This document shows, piece by piece, positions 56,015-64,000 of a stretch of DNA of 64,000 bases. This DNA comes from Alopecurus myosuroides. Lineage: Eukaryota; Streptophyta; Magnoliopsida; Poales; Poaceae. The stretch is taken from positions 60,656,974 through 60,720,973 of the forward strand of contig CM054061.1 in the NCBI GenBank assembly GCA_028641055.1, written 5' to 3'. Each line of letters begins with the position of its first letter. Position 1 is the first letter of the stretch. The notes below the pieces were generated by a model. That model saw only the letters and a program-made list of their open reading frames with translations, did no database searches and was not told the origin of the DNA. The position numbers and the translations under genes are program-made.

Positions 56015-58954
56015 TCAAGCATCAGATTCCTCCTCGCTGCTGTCGTCTTCGGGGATTGGAGGGATCTCCTCTTCTGGATAGTTGATGGAAATATTTACCA
56101 TGGAGGCAATCTGGGTGGCGTGGCCTTTGATTTCATCAAAGATGGTATTTCGCTGAGTGTCCGTGTATCCCTGAGGAACACCGGACGCCACGCGCCAGGA
56201 TTTAGCACCAGGGTAGTGCATGCGCATAAGGCCGAGTGCCATACGCGCACCACCCCGTGCAGCGGAACGCATGATAGAATCCCTGGATTCCGCCACCTCC
56301 ATGATGGCTCCCGGAAGTTTCTCAACTTCCGAGAACTCCCCAGTCCTTGCGGGAAGAAACTTGTTCACCAGCTGCATTCCAGCAGCACGGATCGAAGTCC
56401 ACATCTTCCCAAAGGCTTGGATCCCTTCAAGCCGGGTACCATCTGGGATATCTCCTGTTTTTTCCGACAAAACGATCAAAAGTGTTAGGCAAAAAACAGA
56501 GAAGAAATACAAGATATGGAATAATAAAAAAGGTAACGGAAAATTACCGATAAGCTTGTCGATCTCGGAGATTTCCTCCAGGCGAAGGTTCAGAGCATTC
56601 TCTAAATCCTGAATGGTGGATTTATCCTTCTCCGCCTGTTCAGAAGCCTTGGAGTTGGCAACTCCAAGGGCCAAGTTGCTGGCTTCCACATCTTTTTGAG
56701 CCTTCACAAGATGCTTGTGAAGCTCCAAATTCTCCTTTCGGAGATTCTCGGCATTGCCGGCATCTTCAGCTATTTGCTTGGCCTTAGCCAAAGCAGCTGG
56801 AAAGCAAAGAAAATTCCGGCTTTAGAAAATTTTCGGAATAAGTACTTAGACAAAAAATTGAATCGCAAATCTCAGAAGAAAAATGTGTACCTGATGTTTC
56901 CGTCAAAGCGAGCTGAGACGATGCCAGTTCCGCCTCTCTCTCTTCAAGAATAGAAAGGAGATTTCTAACCTCCTTATTCTTGATAGTGAGTTTGTGGAAA
57001 ACTTCCATGTTTATGGTTTCGGCGGTTTGATGCAACATAGCAAGGAAAAGAATGGTTACAAAAAGCATCAAAGCAAAACAGGCATACAATTTTGTTTAAT
57101 GCTTGGGGGCTAGAGTTACATACCTGGCTCATTCGGTGCAAACCCGCCAAGTTTTCCTGGAACTCTTTTGCGTATTCCGCAAAAGCAGTTCCGGCCGCGC
57201 TTAGGCCGTCGTTGATAATCTTGAAGTCTTTGTCAAAGGTGGGAATTTCCTCGTCGAAAGTCCGAGAAAATTTCTCCACCTCTGGAGCCGCCCTTTCCCT
57301 CGTGTCCGTGTCCGACACAACGGGCTGGCTGGGCTCTGAGGGCTTGGTGGTGGGGGCTGCAGTTTGCTCTTCCGCCATTGTGGACGGCGTGTTCGGGGCA
57401 ACGGCGGAAGAAGGTTGACCGCCTCGGCTGGAAACAACCTTGTGTTTCTTCAGCTTCTTTGGTTTTAAACTAGAGGGAGGCAGGCTAAAAACAAAAAAAC
57501 CCGGAAAAGTTAAAAAACTGAGGATGGATGAAAAGTTCTCATGAAAAAGAATCCAGAAGAAAGAACCTGGAAGTGGCGACGGGGATTCCGTCAAGATCGA
57601 TAATTTCTTCCGAGGAAGTTATCTTCTTGCGCTTGCGTCCACCTGTAGCGGTGGTGCGCAGCGCGTCCAGCTCAGCCTCGGATACCAAGTCCGAATCTGA
57701 AAGATCCGCGAACTGTCGCACGAACAAGATCAAAATCAGAAGCTAGAAAATCCGAGAAAAAATAAAACTGTACCCAAATGACTGAAAAATTACCTTGGGA
57801 ACCGGATTTTCGGCCGTATACATTGGCCGACTCGCTTCGTATTGGTCGCGTGATGCGACCAATTGGTTGATGCACCGGCGAAGCTCCTTTGCGGGCCAAT
57901 CCTTGGTGGTTGTCCGCATCGGATCCTTGACTCCCGTGTATTCGCACAGGAGACGGCCGCTGTGGTTGGCCAATGGCTGGATTCGCCTAATCAGCCAGCA
58001 TAGAACCGTGTCCATGCCGGTTAGAGGCGGATCCATGGAGGTGAGCTTGGCGATGCGCCGCTTGATCTTTAGTAGATCTGGCGGCAGGACCTGGACGGCT
58101 TCCGTTCCCCAGTTGTCTTGGGGAACGGCGGCAGAGTTCACAAAAGGAGGAACCTCGACAGCTTCCTTAAGGAAGGGCACGTCGGGGTGATAAAAGAAGG
58201 AACCCGTCCAAAATTTGACGGATTCCGAAGTTTTTATCTTGGGGAACCAATCTTCTCGGAATCTCCCAAGAGTGAAAGATATGGTCCCGCAAGTCGGGAG
58301 TGCGCCCTCCGAAGAGTTCCGCTTAACCCCGAAGCAGTAAGTCCATAAATCTAACCTAGGTTCTAGCCCTAAGTAGCCCTCGAACAAAGCCTGGAAGCCG
58401 GCCATGTAGAGGATGGAGTTGGGAGGAAGGTTATGGGGCTGGATGTTGTAGTGAGAAAGGATTTGGAGGAAGAAGGAAGAAGGTGGAAGTCCCATACCTC
58501 GAAGAAGGTGGGAACAGAGAAGGACCCTTTCGCCATTTTTTGGCGTAGGCTCGGTCTCGTCTTCTGGAAGCCGCCATTTCTTCTTAAGAACCAGGCCCTC
58601 CTTTTCCAGGTTTGGAAGGAGAGCCGGAGGAATACTGCAGGCAATCCAGTTGCCTGCAGACTCCGTTTCTTCGTCTGCTCCGGCGGCGGCAGAGGCGGCG
58701 GCCTCCGCGGCGGCGAGTTCGTCGCCAAGGAGTTGGATTTTCTCCTCCGCCGTTTCTGGAGCTAACGGCGGGGAGGCTGCGGAGCTTGATCCCGCAATGT
58801 CCGCGGCGGCGGAAGAATTCGCGTCGCCCGCCGCGGAGGCCGTGGTCTTCTCCGGCTCGTCGCCGGTGAGCTTGGGCGATCCCAGTTGCGGATCTAGATC
58901 GCTGATAAGCTCGTTGATGGCGGCGCGGGTCGGCGATGACGGCGAGGAGGCCAT
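56015..58954 (-). CDS. Antisense, spliced ORF of the Gypsy element (Transposase_28 / putative gypsy-type transposon protein)
   Basis: Probable exons on the minus strand are 58954-57794, 57712-57567, 57470-57124, about 57050-56891, 56796-56548 and 56454-56015. Junctions are GT-AG except the acceptor of the fourth exon, which I could not place. Exon 1 starts MASSPSSPTRAAINELISDL, has an Ala-rich segment, then the PF04195-type core (FFLQILSHYNIQPHNLPPNS, MAGFQALFEGYLGLEP, LDLWTYCFGVK). Exon 2 has a basic GGRKRKKI stretch. Exons 4-5 form a coiled coil (EEREAELASSQLAL ... LRLEEISEID). The protein ends in an acidic SSEEESDA tail. Similar antisense ORFs occur in RIRE2-like elements, function unknown. 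No premature stop is seen in the proposed exons, unlike in gag-pol. Confidence 0.7.
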
Positions 58955-59035
58955 CTTGTGGTGGTGCGTTCCGGTGTGCTTGGATGCTGAGAGCGCCTGG
59001 GACAAGTGCTTTGCTCTCGAGCTCGTTCGCGTCAA

Positions 59036-59490
59036 TGGCGTGGGCAGTGGGGAGTGAGGAAAGTTTTCGTTGAGGACGAAGACGGCTATTTATAGCCGGA
59101 AAACCGTTTAGATGCGTGCCAACGGCTATTTTGACCGTTGGATGTTTGCCGCGTGTCGCTCGGCGGAAAATCCGTGAAATGAAACGACGGAGTAATGATG
59201 ATTATCTCCTCGTTTCCCGCGCGAATCTGTCAGAGATACGTTTCTGAGTTTTTCCGAGTAAATCTCAAACGTCGCTTACGTCGGCATGGTTGAGTGCGCT
59301 GACGTAGGAAGTTTCTTCTCCACGAAGGATCGTGAGAAAAAAGCCGGAATTTCGGGATTCCGAGTTTCATGTCACCATCTTTTTCAAATGAAGAATAAGA
59401 AGAATCAAGACTGCTGAATCAATATTTCTCGGACAAAGAACATTTGGCGAATATCGGAGAATCAGAGTTTTGATCCTTCTTGGGGGCTAC
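59036..59490 (-). promoter_or_regulatory. Upstream region of the antisense ORF and polypurine tract
   Basis: Minus-strand GGCTATAAATAGCCG (59082-59096) is a TATA-box-like motif about 130 bp upstream of the antisense start codon, so this ORF probably has its own promoter. The plus-strand polypurine tract CTTGGGGGCTAC ends at 59490 beside the 3' LTR. Otherwise non-coding. Confidence 0.6.
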
Positions 59491-60043
59491 TGTCGGATAT
59501 ATACCAAATAGGGGTATAGAAGATGGTGGGCCGAGTGCCGGATTACCAGGGTGGCCTAAGTGGTAGTGGGCTTAGGTCCATTAGGCGGCCCAGTAATCCG
59601 ACGCGCAGAAGCCGGATTCCAGAAGAACCCGGATCACAGCCCATGTGATCTGGCTTGGAGAAGAAGACGGATTCCTTGCTTTCCAAGTTACAAGTTACCG
59701 TAGTTTTCTAGGTTTCCTATTCTGTAAGCCCTAATCCGGCTATTATATAAAGCCGGACGGGAGATAAACATAACAACGAGAGAACAGAGAAGCTCTACGC
59801 CAACTCGCCGAGAAGCTTATCCTCGCCGAGTGGTTTAGATCTAAAACCCTCACATTGTAACCCTGTTTACGGGCTTTAGTCCCAATTAGTGAGAAGTGCA
59901 GGAGTAGGCACGTCGTACTGTCGCGACGTACCGAACCTGGGTAAAATCCTGTGTTCTGTGTTACTACGATATCCCGTTACCCCACGTCTCTACCGTAGTC
60001 TCATGGCACCCCCGTCTATGAAAACTACTACGATGTCTCGATA
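59491..60043 (+). repeat. Gypsy 3' LTR
   Basis: This is the 553 bp partner of the 5' LTR, with four substitutions and no indel by my reading. It ends GATGTCTCGATA followed by the TTAGT target duplication. Confidence 0.95.
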
Positions 60044-60048
60044 TTAGT

Positions 60049-63000
60049 CTATATTTTCTTTTGCGGACATCTATTTTCCAAAAAAAAAAGAATCTAAAGA
60101 TATCTAATTTCGCCCGCACCCCTTTGGGTATCTCAAGAAAACATGACATGAACATTGGCAAACTAGTGAACACTGAGTTTAATAGGATAAGACTACCACC
60201 ATATGACAATAATTTACCAATCCCACTGCCCACTTCTCTTGAGAACAACCATCCACCGGTTTCACGCACCCTTCTTGAATTTATAGAAATGAATGGGGAC
60301 ACTAAGATATCTAAAATTTATGGTCCCTAATTCAGATCCGAAGAGTTTGATATATCGATCCTCTACCTTTCTAGCTTTCCCAAAGCAGAAAATGTCACTC
60401 TTATGGATATTACAATTGTATAAAAATCATCACACACTAAAAAATGTGATAATTTTTCAAAGATGAGGGCTAAGGTCATCGACTTGACCATCCTATGTTG
60501 CTCTAGCAATTAAAATGGCGAAACTATCCGCAATAATAATAAACAATAAAGGAGAAAACGGATCACATTGTTTTAAACCCTTTTGCTAGAAATAATGACC
60601 AAGATCGTAATTAATATTTATTCCCACTCCCTCCATGAATAGAATGATTTATCCAGTTACACCATTTTGGATCAAAACCCTTAAAATGCAGTGTTTGCTG
60701 TAAAAAAGGACATTTAACTTTATTATACGTTTTCTCAAAATCAAACCTGAGTAAACCCCATCCATTATTTTCCTATGAAGCTTCAGGAAAAATAACTAAA
60801 CCTTTTAAAATATGCCGACCACACATAAAGGTTGTCTTTGTTGGTCGAACAACTTTATGAGAAATACTCTATGAGATTAGTGGCAACTTCTGTGAATATC
60901 TTAAAGCTCCCATTTAGTGGTACGTATGATATGTGGATATTGCTGGATCTGGATTGCATTTCCTTTTTTTAGGAAGTAAAATGATTGTACCAAACTTCAG
61001 GTAAAACAAGGGCAACACCTCTTTCTGAAACATAAAAAAAGCATAGTCATCCATTCGTTTGTAATGGCATTCCAGCACATTTGATAGAATTTAGCAAGGA
61101 GCCGTGTGATCTCGGAGGTTTATTCTTTTCCATTTGCACTATGGCACCACACACTTACTTTTCTATCAAAGCATCCATAATGATATAAATTTCTTCTGCA
61201 AAAAGTTGTGGGATATCGTGTGTCACTCACTCTAATAGTGGGAAATTATTCAAGCATGTGCTCAAAACAACTTCTTATAATATTTTGAAATGTACGCTTT
61301 TAGATTATCCTCCCCAACAATTGTCTCTTCATTTTGTTCAAAACTATTTTCCCTCCTATTATTTCAATTAGCAATTAGGTGAAAAACACTTAGTGTTATT
61401 ATCGCCTTCTTGTGTGTGTTTGACTTTGTCACATTGAACCCGCTTTGACTCATTGTTAAATCTATGTTTTGTTACTTTGTCCTTGGACTCTCTCATAACA
61501 TATCCCTTGGATTAGCTAAGTGGTAATGACTCAGCCTTTAGATATAGAAAATAAATTATGTTAAAAAGTTGTTCCATTTCCTTTTTTGTACACTACATTG
61601 ATTATGCTCCCATCCCCTAGGAAACTTATTGAGGCGGTAGATCTTATTCGTCCAAATCTCCATACAATCTTATTAAAACTGAAATGGAAGCCCAATATCA
61701 AGCTACTGTTTAATTCAAAAGGAAAGTGAGCTTGTACAGATGAGTCAAGAAGAAGTAGTATATGGTCTGGCCCTGAACGAATTAAAGCCCTCGCACTTAT
61801 TAAAGGATATTTTTGCTCCCACTTTATATATACTTATTAGAACCATGTCCAACTTCCCATAGTTGGTGTCTCTCTACGACTGGGTCAAGTAAATTGTCTC
61901 CCTGAGGGTGCTATTTATCGCAAGCCAAGCCTTTCGGCAATCAAATTAAAAATAAGAGGCCATCTTGTACCAAATTTTTCATTATTATTTTTCATCGCAA
62001 CAATGAATAACATTAAAATCGCTACCAACTAACATAGGAAGAGGATCATACTCACATATACAAAGAATATACACGAAAACTCATCTGTCTATGGTATTGA
62101 GCCTACAAAGAAGCTACTAAAAACCATTCGAAGCAATCCAACTTACATTGCATTGAAAATTAACACAACAATCCCCGAATTTTTTTATAACATGCAGGGT
62201 TGTTAGGTTAATGCCTGCAAGAATCCCTCCCAACCTTCCAAGAGGCGGTAAACAATACCAAGCATAACCCGGAGCACTGGACAAGTTATTCAAAAAATAA
62301 TTTGAAAAATTATACATTCTCATCTCGATTGTAGCGAAAAATCTTGCATATGTTCGCCGATTGTTTTGTGTATAAACAAATATTCGGGGTCACTAATACC
62401 TTCACAATTCTAAAAGCCCCCTTTCATTGCTAATGATATGAAACTTATTTTACTTATTCTAGCACTTCTTCGAACGGCCAGTTGATTTTTTTCTATAGGT
62501 ATGCATTATTTCCACACCTCGGGTATAGATAGATCCTTATGATCATTTGAGACTTTTTGTTCCTTCTCATCAAGATCGACAAATAAGAGAGGTGGCTTTA
62601 TCTAACTATGCAAATCATCATCTTGTTGTCTAGCAAGATTCTCATCTTTCTTTAGCGTGACTAAAGTTCTTTGAAAATATCTTTAATAAGATTAACAAAT
62701 AAATAAATTTAGCTAGGTGATTGTACCAAATACTTCATTTGGAATATTAGTTATTGAATTTTTTTTGTAATGATTTATGACGTGATGACGAACTGAAGTC
62801 CTAGGAACTAGCAAGATGTTGTGCCCTCTGTATCTTTTTCGCATCAGCATTATGGTGGGTGCAATCACTTGAGTGTAGAACCGACGTGAGAAGGAGACGC
62901 ACAAATAAATAAATTTAGCTAGGCGATTGTACCAAATACTTCATTTGTAATATTAGTTATTGAATATTTTTGTAATGATTTATTACGTGATGAAGAACTG

Positions 63001-63820
63001 AAGTCCTAGGAACTAGCAAGATGTTGTGCCCTCTCTATCTTGTTCGCATCGGGATTATTGTGGGTGCCATTCGTTCCGTCATATCCTCCTCACAAGATCG
63101 CCGCAGGCGATCCAACGTGAGAAGGAGACGAGATGGTGCTCAAGCTAGTACCCCCTCCTAAGGTACGAGGTGAGCCCTCTTCCACTTGCACGTCCGAGGG
63201 AGGTGTCAATGTAGCTAATGAGCACACCACCGTGGCCTCCTCCTTGATGATTGCTTATATGAAGATCGAGCACCAGGATCAGAGACTTGAGGTGCAAAAA
63301 CCAGCGTGTGGCCTCTCCAGCTACCTCCTCAACAAACCCTGCGCTAGCCCTACCAAAGTCACTATCGTGGTAGGGAAAATAGGCATAGCAGTTAACGCAC
63401 CAATAGAAACCAGGAAGAATATTGTCGCGACAGAGCCTGGTGCTCTTTGTGCTGCAATGCCCTTGCCACGGCATAGGAATGCGGCAAAAAATCACAGTGG
63501 CCATAGAGAAACACGGTAGAACTGCTCCCCACAATAGAGCATGTAGGTGCAACCGAAATGTCCTCGCACCCAACACCTTCCCACAAATTAACCGGAACAG
63601 AAAAGTTCATGGTCTCATGATCCTCCTATTCTTCCTCTACCATATCATTATAGAGTCTTCTCGGCGTCGAGAAACAACGTCATCCCCCCTTGACGGGGCG
63701 ACAGATGACAACCGGCAAAGAAAGAGCAAGATCAATATACCCGAACCGAATTTGCAGTGAAATGCATAGAGAAGTAACTTTCTTATATATATTTGAATAT
63801 CCTTTCTTGGAAGCTTTAGT
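60049..63820 (-). mobile_element. Degenerate L1-type LINE, 5' and middle part, minus strand
   Basis: Scattered minus-strand frames retain LINE wording in the correct order. SYGGSLILLNSVFTSLPMFM (RT tail) is at 60060-60240. RFDFEKTYNKVKCPFL-like RT words are near 60700-60760. An endonuclease part (WYCLPPLGRLGGILAGINL at 62170-62290) carries stop codons between. Sequence from 62400 to 63820 is too decayed to read, apart from the tandem duplication at 62697-63132. Removal of the Gypsy element joins it to 49586-50168. It is the oldest layer at this end of the window. Confidence 0.65.
62697..63132. repeat. About 206 bp tandem duplication
   Basis: AAATAAATTTAGCTAGG occurs at 62701 and 62907. Each copy runs through GATTGTACCAAATACTTCATTTG, CTGAAGTCCTAGGAACTAGC and AAGATGTTGTGCCCTCT and closes with CGTGAGAAGGAGACG (about 62885 and 63116). 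The second copy holds roughly 25 extra bases near 63085-63110. Confidence 0.9.
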
Positions 63821-63856
63821 AGGAGATTCGTGTTAGTCATTCTTCGGTTTTTTTTT

Positions 63857-64000
63857 TCATGTTTGGTCTACATCAGCCCCAAGATCATCGTCGTTTGGTT
63901 CAGATTTGTGATCGAGGTTATCCTCAGTAATTAAGATTTCCTTCCCTATGTATTGATTTTCTTCAACCATGAACTCTACTCCAAAGCCTTCTCCATCATA
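63857..64000 (-). CDS. C-terminal end of a LINE ORF1-like protein, cut by the window edge
   Basis: An open minus-strand frame enters from the right edge and stops at 63857-63859 (TGA). Its 47 visible residues are acidic (FGVEFMVEENQYIGKEIL ... EPNDDDLGADVD). Such acidic tails occur at the ends of ORF1 proteins of Triticeae LINEs, and the position upstream of the decayed ORF2 fits. The start lies outside the window. An unrelated acidic host protein cannot be excluded. Confidence 0.35.
   Translation of the reverse strand, partial: YDGEGFGVEFMVEENQYIGKEILITEDNLDHKSEPNDDDLGADVDQT

Larger units (their letters stand above)
50169..60043 (+). mobile_element. Young Gypsy (Tat-type) LTR retrotransposon, 9.9 kb, internally deleted, with antisense gene
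   Basis: Two 553 bp LTRs (50169-50721 and 59491-60043) are bounded by TTAGT at 50164-50168 and 60044-60048. By my reading they differ at four positions. Next to the left LTR is the primer site TTGGCGCCCACCGTGGGG, and the polypurine tract CTTGGGGGCTAC precedes the right LTR. The plus strand encodes gag, protease and RT; RNase H and integrase are missing. Between pol and the 3' LTR a minus-strand, intron-containing ORF of the Transposase_28 (putative gypsy type transposon) type is present, as in RIRE2-like/Tat elements. It inserted into an older LINE. Confidence 0.96.

Noticed and set aside
58612..59057. Plus-strand Ala/Arg-rich frames
   Set aside because: They are reverse-strand shadows of the Ala-rich start of the antisense Gypsy ORF.
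63133..63519. Plus-strand 128-residue frame near the right edge
   Set aside because: No motif, overlaps an equally long minus-strand frame, and lies in a decayed LINE on the minus strand.

Overview
This is plant nuclear DNA, most likely from a Pooideae grass (Triticeae or a close relative). Three things point there. The left edge carries a long terminal repeat of the type that begins TGATACGTC, common in wheat and barley Gypsy-like families. Five CACTA transposons or fragments with distinct palindromic subterminal repeats are present. Grass-type Cassandra, SMART-like, Helitron and L1-type LINE elements are also present. Only one convincing host gene is intact: a seven-exon proline transporter (AAAP family) at 10779-12970 whose exons join into one 452-residue frame.

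Layout. 1-2904: minus-strand LTR retrotransposon (internal part, then a 1.6 kb LTR). 2905-4320: related fragments plus a complete 730 bp Cassandra TRIM carrying a 5S-rRNA-like domain. 4352-8993: two diverged copies of one locus, the first split by an 863 bp poly(A)-tailed retroposon, the second lying inside a probable Helitron (6999-10661) that sits just upstream of the transporter. 13196-13515: SMART-like miniature LTR element. 13703 onward: a second Helitron-type 5' terminus with a captured GTD-binding (DUF593) gene fragment. 16995-17800: 98 bp tandem repeat. 18050-18545: TG/TACG low-complexity repeat.

18655-29815: an 11.2 kb CACTA element (target duplication CTC) inserted in another SMART-like copy. 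It carries a broken TNPD transposase, a broken Transposase_24/Ulp1-like ORF, and a small intact ORF for an RNase H1-type hybrid-binding domain joined to a transmembrane helix. 30502-33384 and 33752-49585 are two related non-autonomous CACTA elements. The second is split by an 11.9 kb CACTA (34797-46674, target duplication GCT) and by a small CACTA (about 47813-49035). The 11.9 kb element itself carries a full-length but mutated L1-type LINE and an F-box-associated gene fragment. 49586-64000 is an old minus-strand LINE, split by a young Gypsy element of the Tat type (50169-60043, target duplication TTAGT) that has lost RNase H and integrase but keeps a spliced antisense ORF.

The strongest unexplained signal is that three CACTA elements with different termini each carry a 5S-rRNA-like module, and two of these share diagnostic changes with the Cassandra element in this same window. 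Other points of interest are the hybrid-binding/membrane microprotein and a hairpin leader duplicated in front of both main CACTA ORFs.

All family names come from reading motifs by eye. No database search was run.
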